NCBI RefSeq assembly: GCF_008831285.2
Contig: NC_045141.1
Coordinates: forward strand, 23,834,742-23,898,741
DNA: 64,000 nucleotides
DNA from: Nymphaea colorata
Taxonomy: Eukaryota; Streptophyta; Magnoliopsida; Nymphaeales; Nymphaeaceae
Direction of reading: 5' to 3'
A model generated the notes under the pieces. That model ran no database searches. It had not been told where the DNA came from and worked only from the letters and a program-made list of their open reading frames with translations. Positions 1-12,569 of this stretch are shown piece after piece. The position numbers and the translations under genes are program-made. The first letter of the stretch is position 1. Each line of letters starts with the position of its first letter.

Positions 1-2659
1 TTTATGCTGCTGAAACAGAGACAGAAATATAGAAATTGAAGCACTATGGGAGCATCACATCTAAACATAAAAAACATGTTTGATCTTATGGGAGGAAGCT
101 TCAAATCTCTTGTTGGGCGAAATAATACTCAAGTCAATTTCGCTTGATTTTTCGATGTGAAAGAACATCAAACCGTATGTAATCCATTTTCATGTTAGCA
201 AATTTGCTTTGGTGCTTGTAGAAAGAAGTGTAAGATTGCACAAAATTCCATCTTGGTGCTCCGGTACTCGAAAATATGAAACGATGTAAACCTCCTTCAC
301 CGCCATACAATTTGTGACTTGTTGGTACTATATACATAGTGTTCCCATTTAATATTTAAACAAGAGCTAAATGTTTGATGGGATACAAATTCATATTGCA
401 TAAAGGGTCCATGTAATATTGTAAATGATCGTTATGTAGATAGATCTATGGGCGGCATCTAAAGTTATTTTTCCAAAGTCAAAGCACAAGTTGCAATTCA
501 TCTTTTGAAAAATGTAAGCTGACAAATGTTACTCTATGACATTAATTAAGTTAAAACTTAGAGAACTCATAAATAATCTTCAGAGCTGTCTTGTTTACTT
601 ATTGTGTGTGTAGAACATGGTCCCCCATACAAAATCTTAGAACAATTTTTAGGCATGTACATATACAAGCAATTCATGTACGTGAAATATATTTATTGAC
701 ATGTTCAGTATAAGCCAAATTAACACAAGTTAATACGCATGTTTGGGTCTAAGTGAACACCCCCCAAGATCTGTTGACGCATGACTTTGAACAAACATAA
801 AGAAACACACTGAAAAAAATTAAACATTTTGGTTGGTGGTTTGCTATTAGGTGAGAAGACACGGATGGTGGCCACTTCGTTGCATGGGCTACCACTTTCG
901 ATTTTTTTTTTTCTTTGATTTTGGAAAAACTTGATCACGGACCCGTGCAATGCTTTCTATGATTTGAATGTGACCTTCCAAAATGGTAAATAAGAAGTGG
1001 TGAAACAACAATTATACCGTATTATGAAACAAAACACCACGGTGGTTGACTTGCCTCCCACTCATTGCCACCATTCCCAACCAAATTAATCATTCCATTT
1101 CCGCTCACACTCTCTCTTTTTACTTATAATTCACATTCCATTAGTTTGCTCTTAGTCACATTATCAATAGCAATATTAGTGTTATCATTGCAACTTATCT
1201 AAATGATGTTGAGATGTGAGGACGCCATATTTGTGGACATCATCATGGTTTCTTCTTATCTCGTTAAGACGTCATAATTTCCCCATCTCAACAAAAACGA
1301 TCTTAGCTCTTCCAAAGTGGAGTTTGTGTAACAAAATATTATAAACAATGCAGCAGGGAAAGAAGGTTCGCATTTAAAGAAGGGTTGACAAAAACTTGAA
1401 TCCTCATCGATCTCGTCTTTTTTTCTGAACACACACAAACTTTATAAGATGCCAACGTTGCGTATCGTGTTTGTTTGATGTGCGAAGATTTGATAAACTA
1501 GTGATTGAAACTAGGAAAGGACGGACGTTACATGCATATGTTACTTGAAAATAAAATAAGATAAGGACCGTGTGACCTGCGCTTGGAGACTGTGACTGTG
1601 TTTGTCTGGATATCACTGAGAATGGCTTTCTCAAGTCATGAGAAATAATGATCGGTATTGATGTCACATGATGGTTACAGCACATGGGAATTTAGCCTTC
1701 TTGTCTATGTTTGAAGGAAATGGCCGAACAGGAAAAGACTTCAGGACCCTGTGAGGAAATCAAATCTTCCAGAAAGTTGTGTTTCTGAGACGTCGGGTAG
1801 GTCTATCCTAGATGGGGCCTCCATGCAGGAGGAGTTGTACTAGTATAGTATTCATCCTCAGCAGGAACACCATAAGTTCTGAATCTTGCAGAAGGACAAC
1901 TCCCAGCTGAACATCCACCTGCGAATTCCACCATCTAATCCAGAGTACTGAATATAAGTACGTCAGCTATAGTAGTTTGATGACAGCCATTGAACATGAG
2001 AGGGAGATGACAATGACGATGGATTGTCACCGGAAAATTATTGCCGCCTATCCAGGGAGGGGCCATCCCTACACACCCATCTTTACCCACTCTAAACTTG
2101 GAGAGGGTGAAAACCAGAGTGTGATAGGCCTCGAACGCCCTGATGACACCAGAATTTAATAGCCATAAATGCTTTCATATCTATTCTTTCTGCATGTATT
2201 TCACATCCAAAACGCTGGATTCCACATAGAATTTGGCTAGTGGGTCCATCTTTCTCTCTCATATATTTCACACGCTTCGGCTATTGTATCTCATTGACTT
2301 GTAGAGTGGGACAACTGAAGACGGCTATCTCTGGTGTCGATCTCCTCATTCAATATCATAGTTGTGAATTGAAGGAAAGGAAGGGAGAAGATTGAACAAT
2401 TGTCAATTTACAACGAAATCGAAATATCGACACGTTCGTTTAGATGATAATCTTGTTGTATGTCACCGGCCTTGAAATCTAAATGGTCTGAAGATTCTTT
2501 TTGTAGCACTCGCCGAGGAATAGCTCCGGCAGGGGCCACCGAACGATGACGCAAATCTAATAGGTGGCGTCAATACGTGTGATCCTTTTGCTTTACTTCT
2601 GTTCGAAATACCAGGTTCTCTGTTATCTGCCATTAAACCAAAGCGGTCCCCGTTACTTT
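1..2659. other. Intergenic, no gene recognised
   Basis: This stretch is AT-rich and has only short open frames of 60-93 codons. None of them shows a recognisable domain, a plausible start context or splice-linked extension. I see no RNA gene and no clear transposon end. It may hold distal regulatory DNA of an unseen neighbour to the left, but nothing in the sequence proves that. Confidence 0.6.
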
Positions 2660-3125
2660 TTATCTAAACGGCGTAGCAAAATGAAAGGCGGAGGATCGGC
2701 CGTTAAAAGGGGAGGGGGATGGACGGTCCCCAGTTCTCCGGCGACGTAGGGACCGGCGCTGGCGTACAGAACGGGAATGAAACGTGGAAAGGAGAGCAAA
2801 AAAAAAAAGCAGAAAGGCGATGGGGAAGGGAGAGGCGGACCCCACTGCCCTAACCTGTCACCAAAAACTGCACGGAAGAAAGAAAAGTGGGTCCCAGGGT
2901 ATCACCAACTATTGGTAGTGAACGGTGATTGGCCCAACGGGGTTGAGGAAAAACGGGGCCCACTCACTGGTTGGCCGACAACCTTCTGGCACACAGGTTG
3001 CGAGCCTAATGATCGGACCAAGCCCACGCCGGACCGAGCCGCCACGCCTAGTGCTTCCACAATCATTGTCTAAGGGAGGGGACTGCCGGCCGTGGGTCTT
3101 GTCTCTCTCTCTTTCTCTCACTTAT
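2660..3125. promoter_or_regulatory. GC-rich promoter-like block
   Basis: The base composition rises sharply above the flanks for about 450 bases. Inside are words matching the TCP-factor site GTGGGNCC / GGNCCCAC, at about 2887-2894 and 2956-2963. A pyrimidine (CT) patch follows at about 3102-3120, which is common just downstream of plant transcription starts. Open frames of 70-98 codons run through it on both strands, as expected from high GC, and none resembles a known protein. It looks like a proximal promoter or 5' leader, but no coding exon is recognisable downstream. The promoter role is inference. Confidence 0.3.
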
Positions 3126-5530
3126 ATTTTAGAAAAATAACTTGGCATTAGGTATCCTAAAGCTGAAAGAACCCGAAGTTGAAGACAAATATAGTTCAAA
3201 AATAGAGTGTTTCTATCGTGTTAAAACAACTACGTTGCTGTAGTTATATTTCGCCTTGAACTTCTGCAACTTCCAAGTTATGAGATCGTTTTCTTTTTGC
3301 GAATGTTATGAGATCGAACGTTTCATAATTGTTTTTCCACTCGAAGGTTGTGACTGTACTTGAAGCGCCTTGCTGCTGGAATCCTGCAGCAAACGCTTCC
3401 TCTTCTTTTGGGATCTTGATCATTCGAGATTTCGTTAGGAGAGGAGTCGTTTTCTCTAAATGCCACATGCTTGATTCTGGCATCAGCCACGGCATATGAG
3501 AGAGAGGAAAGATAGATTTTCATCAATTTCGTTCATGGGAAAAATGAAGCAAAGCCAAAAAGGGATGACCACGCGGAGTCCTTTTTTCAGATTGGATGGA
3601 ATGAGTCACACCCAGTTAACGAAAACAGATGAAGTTTTTCAGGTTTTCTTTTTGGATCCGAACGGAACGAGAAGGGAACGTCCTACTAGCCAAAATGTTT
3701 CCGTCATGCAACGATTGAATGATATATATATACTTTCTACATCACATATGAGAACAATGATTCACTTGAGAAGAATCCATTATTTACCAGATTAGTAGTA
3801 AATGATGTCCATAAACATGAGAGCTTAATTACTGCCTTCTGTCACAATTCGCGACCTTCTTGGTTGCGTAAATAAAATAAACCTTGATGGCTGTAATTAT
3901 ACAAAAAGATGCTTGAGTGAGTTTTTTACAGCGCCGCCACCACCACCAAGCAGGACCTCCTTCTTCACGAGCGTCCTGAGCTTAACTGAAGGACAGCATA
4001 GCAGAAAGGAATTTGCTGCACTCCCGATCGGGTAAATATGCCAAATGGTAGAGCTTTTCCTTCACTATGGCCTTTCTTTTTCTTCCCTTGCCTGCCCAAT
4101 CCTTCGTGGAGGGAGATGTCGGGGCGTGGGAGCTAGTAAGGAAAGGGTGAGCATCGTCTCCCACTGCCCCGACGGAGCAGGTGGCCTATGAACGACCGTT
4201 CGGATTCATATTGGTGCATGCGACACCATTGGTTCTTGTTGCAGAGTGGCAGGAGAGAAGATGAAGGGGTCACACATCCTTGGGCTTCGGTTCTTAGCAG
4301 CTTTTGTACTTCTGTTTTTTTTTTTTTTCCTTAATGTTGGTGGAAGCTGTAAAGAAGAGTTTATTGCAACAGTGTTTCATCCTCTTGCAATTGTTTCTGA
4401 GTACAAGTAGTATGGTGCACAGTAGTTCATTCCAATCAAGAAGCAACTAACCATAAACAACAAATCTTTAATAGTTTATATATTCCCGAAATGAACTTGG
4501 ATGGCAGACACCCTGAATCAGTTATTCATGATTTCCTACCTTCTGTAACTGATCTGTATTGTTATCCCCTCAAAGGAAAATTTACTATGCATGCTTGTTT
4601 TTTCAAGCGCGGCCTAAGGCTGATTATGTAGATGTGGAGAACTACACAAAAATAAAACTACTTACAACCCTGATTTAAACGATATAAAAGAGGGTAAGAA
4701 GAAATTAGTATTAATTTTTGTTGAGATAGAGAACAAATTGCACACAAGAAAACAGGAATATGATTGGTAATATAATGCATTTATACCATTAATTATGTCT
4801 TCTTGGAGAAATTTCTTCTAACTCAATGGAAATTCAATTGGTTTTCCTCTCATTTCCTTCCTGGACTTGCATGAAATTAGGTATAGAGAAATTTTACACA
4901 TTTGCATGTGGTCCTAGGTCCGCGCTTTTTGGAAGCAAAAATTCCTTCCCAGTCCAAGTACCTTTGAGTTAGTACTCCTTCCAACTCACGAAGCATTTGT
5001 GAGAGGCTGATGCGCATGCAAATGATGATGAAAGAATAAATTTGTTTGAGTTGCCCAAGCATTTATCATTATTCTTTTGTTACTGTATTTATTGTTAGCA
5101 AATAAAAAATTTCATCCTCTGAAAGGCAGCACGCTCACTCGGGAAAAAACTATATAGTTAGGAACATGTTATCAATGCTTTGACAATAATGTAGTGCAAT
5201 CAAGTTGAAAGTCAACAGGACAATGTGGATGGGACATGACACTGAATGGCGATACCACAACCTTGAGGTTTATATATATTCAATGAACTTGCGTTTAAAC
5301 AAACAGCATTCCACTAAGATTTGTAATACAAAAAAAAAAAAAAAACCAGGTTACATATAGGAGTTATCAGTTATGTACACCCAAATGATCTATGTGATGT
5401 ACCTCCTTGAAGTTTTGCCTCATAAGAAATAGCAATGGTAACTAAAAGATAACAACGATGGTAAAAGAAGAGTTCACCAACAGATTGTTACTTGTTAGGT
5501 GCAGCTCGGACCCAGCCTCCATGCTAAAGG
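3126..5530. other. Intergenic, no gene recognised
   Basis: Only short, unrelated open frames are present. A poly-A run lies near 5332-5345 and a poly-T run near 4315-4329. I recognise no protein family, RNA gene or mobile-element terminus. Confidence 0.55.
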
Positions 5531-5539
5531 AAAAGGGAA

Positions 5540-6290
5540 GAAAAGGAAAAAAGAATGAAAGCTGGGCGCTTTTGTTTCATTACGTCACTACCTAAAAGAA
5601 GTTCGACATGGCCTCTCTGCTATTCCTCTGTGCATTCTTTTTCTCCCTCCACCCCCACCTCTCCCATTATTTTTGCACTTATCGATTACCCACATTCCTT
5701 TTTCCAAGAGAGAGACAGAGAGAGAGGCTGGCTGGCGCCTATATTTTTGGCCCCCATGATCCGGTAAAAGCCTGAGAGAAGCGATCGAAGACGTGAGCTT
5801 CAGTTTGTCTGTGCCTTTGTTGCTGTTCCTCAGGGCGGTGTGCCGCCGCTCAGTCTCTGTCTCCGTCTTGTTGGTGCTGCTGCAGCTGGTGCCAGTCGCT
5901 GCTCTCTTTCTCTCTCCTGTTCATGCCTCCCCATCTCAATACTTTCCCTGCAATTCAGCTCCAATAGGAATAATTAACGCGCGTGAAAATCCCTCCATCA
6001 ACTACCACCTTAACTTTCATTTTGTTCTTCCTGCTCTCTCTCTCCCTCTTCTCTCTTTCAACAAGAAAGTACAGTGGTGCTGATCAGATCGAATTCCAAG
6101 GCTAACTGCCTCTCTTTCAGTCTTTTTGTTCTCCTACTATGTTCCTGGGCAGCTGCTGATACCACCACCACGGATTTTTCCTTGAGGTGCAGGAGTTTCT
6201 CATCGGCTTCCCCATCATCCATTCGATCCAAAGATTTGGAGGGGCTGGAGAGAGGAAAAGGAAGCCTTCTCGCATCGGTTTGTATTCCTG
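5540..6290 (+). other. Exon-like, start-less block with promoter features
   Basis: A TATA-like word (about 5741) is followed by pyrimidine-rich leader-like sequence. An open frame then runs from about 6008 to 6373 and encodes a strongly hydrophobic segment (residues FSLFVLLLCSW) like a signal peptide, followed by a Ser-rich stretch. The frame has no ATG: upstream in-frame stops lie near 5975 and 5984, and the first possible start is GTG at 6074. No downstream exon of a known family was found. It could be a non-coding 5' exon, a pseudogene fragment or chance. I do not call it a gene. Confidence 0.25.
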
Positions 6291-6520
6291 TTTTCGTCTC
6301 CAAATTAATGCTTCGTTATTTTCTTTGCCTGCAATCAATTCCTTCTTGTAACATCACGTCCTGGTATCCGTAGAAAGATATTCGTTTTGGTTCTGCGTTT
6401 TTCTTTAGCTCTTGTCATCGCATTGCCAACTACCGTTTTCTTTGTTTCCGTATTGCACTTTTTTTTTTGTTTGGTGTAGAACAGATCGATCGATGGTCTT
6501 CATGTCATTCAGTTAACTTC

Positions 6521-6666
6521 AGCTTATCTTTGTATGAAGAATGACCATAACAATGTCTTCGACTTTGTAAAAAAGATGTGATCACCAACTCTAGCTTATT
6601 TCTGTATGAAGAATGACGATAACAATGTGGTCGACTTTGTAAAATGAAGATGTGATCACCAACACA
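6521..6666. repeat. Tandem duplication, two units of about 72 bp
   Basis: Unit 1 (6521-6592) and unit 2 (6593-6666) both begin AGCTTATxTxTGTATGAAGA and both end in GATGTGATCACCAAC, with about ten differences between them. It is a local, moderately old tandem duplication and has no coding role that I can see. Confidence 0.85.
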
Positions 6667-8067
6667 ATTTATAGTGACTAACCTGATTTCAACCATAGGG
6701 AACGGTAAAATTCCAACAGAGAAAAATGATGGCAATTACGACCGATTGATAGTCGTGTATGGATCATACTGTACTAAAATCATAGAACCGCAACTTGTAC
6801 AAACAGTCTTGCGAAATTGTTATTCATTCACAAGCAGAACCACATCTGCTTGCGTTCTTTATCTTCCTACATACCTGCATTCAATAATCATGATGAAACT
6901 ATCATTTTAGGACAATTATATATGCCCATAAATCGATAAATACGATAAATGATTCGTTGGTGCTATGGGATGCAAGAAATAGGAGAAGCTACCTAGATAG
7001 AATATTCAACTATACGAGCCCAGCTTTTTCAATATGGGTAGGAGATCATACTATCCCAGCATAAAGGCCTCGGTTCAAAATGCGGGTTATCCACAACACG
7101 CCTATTATATAAAACAAATCTTCTGTAAATTTACTTGCATTGTTGTTAATAGACAATTAATTATTATTTTCCTTAGGAGTTTAATATTTCAGTTGCGAAG
7201 GCCATTATGCATTCTGCATCTGGAAAAAAGAAGTTTGAATATGACCCATAAGGACTGTTCTTTAAGTTGGTAATGTCAATGTGTTCGCCAACGAAGCTAA
7301 AGTTATGTCCTATACATTTTTTCACAGGGTTTGTTGATGATCAAGACAAAACGAATTATAACTAAGCAATTAGCCTTCACCTGCAGCTTGATATTGCCCT
7401 TCTGTCTGACTATTGTAAACTTAGTTGGTTGATATAGTAGTAGCACGGTTAGCAACGCTATATACTTTCTTTTCTGAACACTTTCTTCAAAACTTTGCCA
7501 TACACCAGGCACTTATCAGACAGTAAAATATTTTTCTTACCGCAAGTAAATCTGAAGGTTCCTCCTTGAGATTAGGCACTACAACACCTTTTCATCTCCC
7601 AAGAGGAGTTTCTTTACCTCTTGCTTCCAAATGTACAACTGCATCAGCTCGATCTATTCTATTTCTCTCTAAGCTTTTCATTCCAACAAGATTCATCTGT
7701 CGACATCTACTTGATCCTTGTGGGATAATGGATGATTTCCATATCTTTCACACTTGGTCACTTTGAGGAACTAATGGGAAGGAATCGTGAAGACTAAATG
7801 GTTACATATAAGACGACAGATAAATCTCACATGGGATATTCCTTGAACCGGATGTGTGACATCAACGGTTAAAGTTCAGCAGAAAAGCAAGCTTATCGGT
7901 TCAAGCAAGTGATATGTAATCATAGTTGAAACTTCTTCGTTGATACTTAGAAGAACGAGAGCCATTAGGGTCGGGGTTTTCAACTGCGCTCCTTTCGCAG
8001 GCAAGAAATTTGACGCATACGAGCCACAAGCATATAGAGATTGAAGGCATGGTAAAGAATATGCCGA
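6667..8067. other. Intergenic, upstream of the NAC gene
   Basis: There are only short open frames of no known family, and no RNA gene or transposon end. It may include distal promoter sequence of the NAC gene at 8656. Confidence 0.5.
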
Positions 8068-8181
8068 GTACTATCTATCGTGATTCGTGATAATAAGACT
8101 AGTCATACCCTAGAAAAGGTCATATTACAAGTACTACCTATTCTGATCACGACACTATACCCTAGAAGGGTCATATTACAA
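8068..8181. repeat. Imperfect tandem duplication (63 + 51 bp)
   Basis: Two adjacent units (8068-8130 and 8131-8181) start with GTACTAyCTAT and end with the near-identical ATACCCTAGAA..GGTCATATTACAA. The second is about 12 bases shorter. The repeat lies about 475 bp upstream of the NAC start codon. Confidence 0.75.
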
Positions 8182-8344
8182 AATTATAAATTTGAAGCAA
8201 CTGAATCTTTTGACCCATTGTCACTAAAAAAAATCAGAATTATATCTATAGTTTTTAATTTATTTTTTTCACAAGGTTAAACTAAATCCAAACGTACATA
8301 CACCAACTTAAATAGGCCCTCACAAAGAAAAGATGACACGCGCC

Positions 8345-8364
8345 CACACACACACACACACACA
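8345..8364. repeat. (CA)n microsatellite
   Basis: About ten uninterrupted CA units, roughly 300 bp upstream of the NAC start codon. Confidence 0.9.
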
Positions 8365-8550
8365 TGTTATAGGTCTCAGATTATTCCGTCAAGTTCTAGA
8401 GGATCCCGAATATGACAGGCGCTTGTATAAGAAGCCTGATGATTGCCTGAAAATAAAATCAAATGTACCCTAGCAAGTGTTGCGTTACTTATATTGCTTT
8501 GCGTCATAGGATTTGCAATTTGTGTACTTGGTGCTATCATTACTAGCTTC

Positions 8551-8558
8551 TATATATA
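8551..8558 (+). promoter_or_regulatory. Probable TATA box of the NAC gene
   Basis: TATATATA lies 105 bp upstream of the chosen ATG at 8656, which leaves room for a leader of about 70 bases. No better TATA word lies closer. Transcription from it is inference. Confidence 0.5.
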
Positions 8559-8655
8559 CATACACATGCACACGCACAGATAAATTATGATACGTTCTTT
8601 AACAAATTCAAAGTTTATGCACATTGCAGGCAGGTATCCCGAACTTCTGTTGAAT

Positions 8656-10236
8656 ATGAATTCCTCCTCACGTGTTCCACCAGGCTTCCGGTTCCACCCC
8701 ACGGACGAGGAACTTGTTGATTACTATCTGCGAAAGAAAGTTTCTTCCAAAAGGATAGATCTCGATGTTATCAAGGACGTTGATCTTTACAAAATTGAGC
8801 CATGGGACCTTCAAGGTTTTTAGTGAACACCAATCTCTCCAAGAAATTAAATAAACAATTGATAGCTCAAATTAGCTGATCACTCATGACTTATTTCATT
8901 CATCTATATATGTGTATGTATATTGACCATGTTTCTGGATGAATTTGAACAGAACAATGTAGGATTGGGACGGAGGAGCAGAGTGAATGGTACTTCTTTA
9001 GCCACAAGGACAAGAAGTATCCAACTGGAACACGGACAAATAGGTCTACGGCAGCTGGATTTTGGAAGGCAACTGGAAGGGATAAGGCCATATACTCCAA
9101 GCATAAGTTGGTTGGCATGAGGAAAACGCTGGTCTTTTACAAGGGCCGAGCACCCAATGGGCTGAAATCTGACTGGATCATGCATGAATACAGGCTCCAG
9201 ACGAATGAACATGCTCCACCACTGGCAAGTATTAACTATTAAGATATACATCCTTTAATTAGGAAGCATTCATTTTGGATCTTTCAAGAATGAAAAAATT
9301 CATACGAGTACATGTGATTCCTTTGCTCATGCTTGAATGTGATTCAGTAAGTGCTTAACAAGTCACACACTTGCATGCGGTATGCGATTCAACTACTGAA
9401 ATTTGAATGTGATCAAGCAAATGAATGAAAAAAAGATGCTACTCAAGGATCAAATGAATCTCATGTTATGTGATTGAATCCGGGTGCTGTATTTGCATAT
9501 TTTTCTTAGGAGGAAGCTAATGTGTCGCGCATTTACATACTGTAATATTGTGCCAAAGTGCAAAATGATTCAAAGCATATTGCATAACTGAAAATGAAGC
9601 CATTGCCATGCCCATTTTCGATCGCAGGAAGAGGGGTGGGTGGTCTGCAGGGTGTTCAAGAAAAGGATAACCATGCTAAGGAGACCAATCGATCAAGGGT
9701 ACTCTCCATGTTGGTATGATCATGATCAAGTCTCCTTCAACCATGATCTTGATTCAAGTCCAAAAAGGATATTCCAACCTGAAATTCCCTACCAGCATCC
9801 GTTTGCATTCAAGCAAGAACTGGATAACCATCTTCAACTCCCTCAGCTGGAGAGCCCCAAACTGCCAGACTCAGGACGATGCAGTACTAGTGGTGTAGCC
9901 TTTGCCTTTGAGATGAGCCGTGGATCAAGTCTCTTTCACCCGCACATGGTTTCCTCATTCTCACATGATGAACACCGACAACAATCTCAAATGAACTTGC
10001 TGCTTGCCAATAATTCAAGCCAATCTGATCAGGTGACAGACTGGAGGGTGCTTGACAAATTTGTGGCTGCTCAGCTTAGCCCTGAGGACAACATGCCTAA
10101 GGAGACCAGCTTCTCTAACCCGGCAGGGCTTCTTGTTCCTGATGTAAATTATGTTCAGCAAGAACATGACCAGAACTTGATTCCTGACCGTCCTCTGCCC
10201 AGTACCTCAAGCTGCCAAGTGGAACTGTGGAAGTAA
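8656..10236 (+). CDS. NAC transcription factor, VND4/VND5-like
   Basis: Exons are 8656-8815, 8953-9224 and 9628-10236, giving 346 aa. Intron 1 is GT-AG. Intron 2 starts with GC (9225-9226, context CTG|GCAAGT) and ends in AG. The frame closes only with this GC-AG intron. Residues 8 to about 156 form a complete NAC DNA-binding/dimerisation domain ([82 protein letters not shown]). The C-terminal half keeps VND-type motifs: [22 protein letters not shown], and a terminal ELWK. VND proteins are nuclear activators that switch on secondary wall and programmed-death genes in xylem vessel cells. The start at 8656 ([11 protein letters not shown]) matches VND4/5 proteins. An in-frame ATG at 8587 would add 23 residues without a family counterpart. 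Which VND1-6 member it is remains unsettled without a tree. Confidence 0.93.
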
Positions 10237-10346
10237 ATATGCAATTGGAGCTAGACATCCAATACAATGCTACTGACAAGAAATAACCAATCTACTACAT
10301 ACCCAAGAAAAGTTTACTTTGTATGTTGTAAGATGCGTATACGAAA

Positions 10347-10352
10347 AATAAA
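10347..10352 (+). terminator. Candidate polyadenylation signal of the NAC gene
   Basis: AATAAA lies 110 bases after the NAC stop codon, in an A-rich stretch, at a plausible distance for a plant 3' UTR. Confidence 0.4.
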
Positions 10353-10919
10353 GCTGAAGTGCGAGGAGGGAGAAAAAAGAAAAAGACAAAAAAGAAATAC
10401 ATGAAGGCAACCATTAATTTTTCCCATGTAATATTGATACTTGTACCCAATTACATGGGCCTTTTACTCTTAACAAAGATTGCGCGCTAGTGATGCTATC
10501 ATGTGCTTGTCATTGACCGCTTTCTCCTGTTCTTCTTGTTGTTGTCTTCTTTCTATAGAGAGAGAGATAGGCGGAGAGACGGAAGAGAGCAGCCATACCT
10601 GTCTAGGCAGTGATTTTCACAAAAGAACTGCCTTTCTGTATCGAAACTGAAATTTAATGACCACCCAACATATATAGATTTCTAGTTTGGCATTGACCAT
10701 ATTTAACTATTTAACCTTCTAGACTTCTAGTAGTGCTACACTACCCCAAACTTACCAACTTTATTTGTCTCAGGATTTGTTCTTCTCTTTTCATTTTATC
10801 AAACAATCAGCGAAAAGCGCAGTCCTGAACACTTTTGGACATAGTTGTAAAGCCCTTTGGCTGTATTAATCTCTGGCTCTAGCTAGCTGGTGTATCTCGT
10901 AGCAGTTTTTGCAATTGTG

Positions 10920-10985
10920 TGGCTCATGAGATTCGAACCATGACTGCCCGCACAGCAATCACTCAAACAGTTTTCTTCTATATCT
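10920..10985 (-). mobile_element. Possible tRNA-derived SINE fragment
   Basis: On the minus strand a box-B-like word GGTTCGAATCTC (plus-strand 10928-10939) lies about 20 bases beyond a weak box-A-like word TGTTTGAGTGATT (10958-10970). The order fits a Pol III internal promoter, but the spacing is short. No full cloverleaf can be folded by eye and no poly-A tail is obvious. This is a weak call. Confidence 0.25.
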
Positions 10986-12569
10986 GAACAACTCCAAGGT
11001 CATATACCGACCTGAAGCACTGTGACGCCCTGGAAAGGCATCTGCGACATGGGATGCATCTTCATCCCAATTTGACAATTATTGGGGACCCCTTCACATT
11101 TCACAACCATGGCTGATCCAGATCCATATGGGTCTAAATTCTGCCGCCCATTAGCAAGGAACCGTTACTCGAATGACACCTGGTGGGTTTCAGATCCAAC
11201 TCAATAAAAAATCCCAAGGCAAAATTATGGTCTATGGAATAGGACAAGAGAGACATCTGGAAATGGGTCCAGCTGTGAATGGCTTTGGATCTTATAGAAC
11301 TATCGGACCACCAATCTGGTTGGTCATAGTGTCTCCTTTGTCCCTAGATCTCTTGTACCAACTGGTGAAACCTGCTTCAAATGTACGATGTGAAAAGGCA
11401 GCCACCTAGTGCCAGTTTTACACGCTTGAGTCCTGTGAGTTGCGTTTCTCAAATTAAGATTGAAGCGTGCATGGAAAATATAGTTATATATAATGACCAA
11501 AGAAAGCTCCCATCTAGAATACATGTCAGAGTGTTCAGATATTGCTCACCTAATCTGACTAATTAGATCTATAGACTCAGATTGGTATACAAGAAAAAAC
11601 AAAACCATATCATGTTCGTGAACACTGGGTATCTATCAGATTCTGTAAGAAATTAAAACGTTAGGTGAAACATGATCGATCGTCGGGGTTCAGTACAGAT
11701 CGTCCAATAGAAAAAAGTGAATACCAACAAACGAAGGACGTGAATTAAATGGTGTGGCGTCGAGCCATCTCCTTGGATCCTCTCACGTTCCCTTTGTTCT
11801 CCCGATGCTTTCAGACTGCGACAACGAGGTCGCTGGCCGTGATGCTCTTTTGCCTTCTCAAAGCGACAACCTCTGAAAGCGAAAAGTTCATGGGAAAAGT
11901 GGGGTTGAAAAAGAGATGTTATACAAAAACAAAAACCAACCATTTTTGCTAGGGGAAGTTTCGATACGAAAATTTTCATTTTGCACTATTTTTCACTCGA
12001 TTGCCTCTCCTTGCTCTCTTCTCCTCCTCTATCGCATGTCATTTTAATTTATCGTGTGGTACAAAGATCAGAAGATTCTTTTAATTCAAAACCACAGCAA
12101 AATCCCTGTCCCGACCAGGGCCGGAGCCACATGAAGACACTGCCCACATAAATGACCACAATGTTTCTGATCACGAAGGAGAAAGAAGGAAAGCCATTTA
12201 TATCGAAAGTTACAGCTCACTGAAGTGCTCGTGGCCTTTAATCTCCAGAGATGCCATTTGTGATGTTTGCCTGTGGAGAAGAAGAAAGCCTATAAATGTA
12301 TGTCCATGTGACCCATATCTCTACATGGTTACTACTTACTAACCCTCCCAACAGGCTTGAATGAACTGGGGATATATAAACAGGTGGCATTCATGTTCGA
12401 CATTGTTAACCATACTTCGCTGTCAGTGTCAGGTATATTTTTTAACATGTCGTACACACACGGAAAACTGTGGTTAGGTAAGCTTCTATTAGATTATGCA
12501 AAAAGAAACACATTCCACACATTGAACTCTTTGCCTTTTTCAGGTCCTTGAGTTGAGAGGCAGATATAG

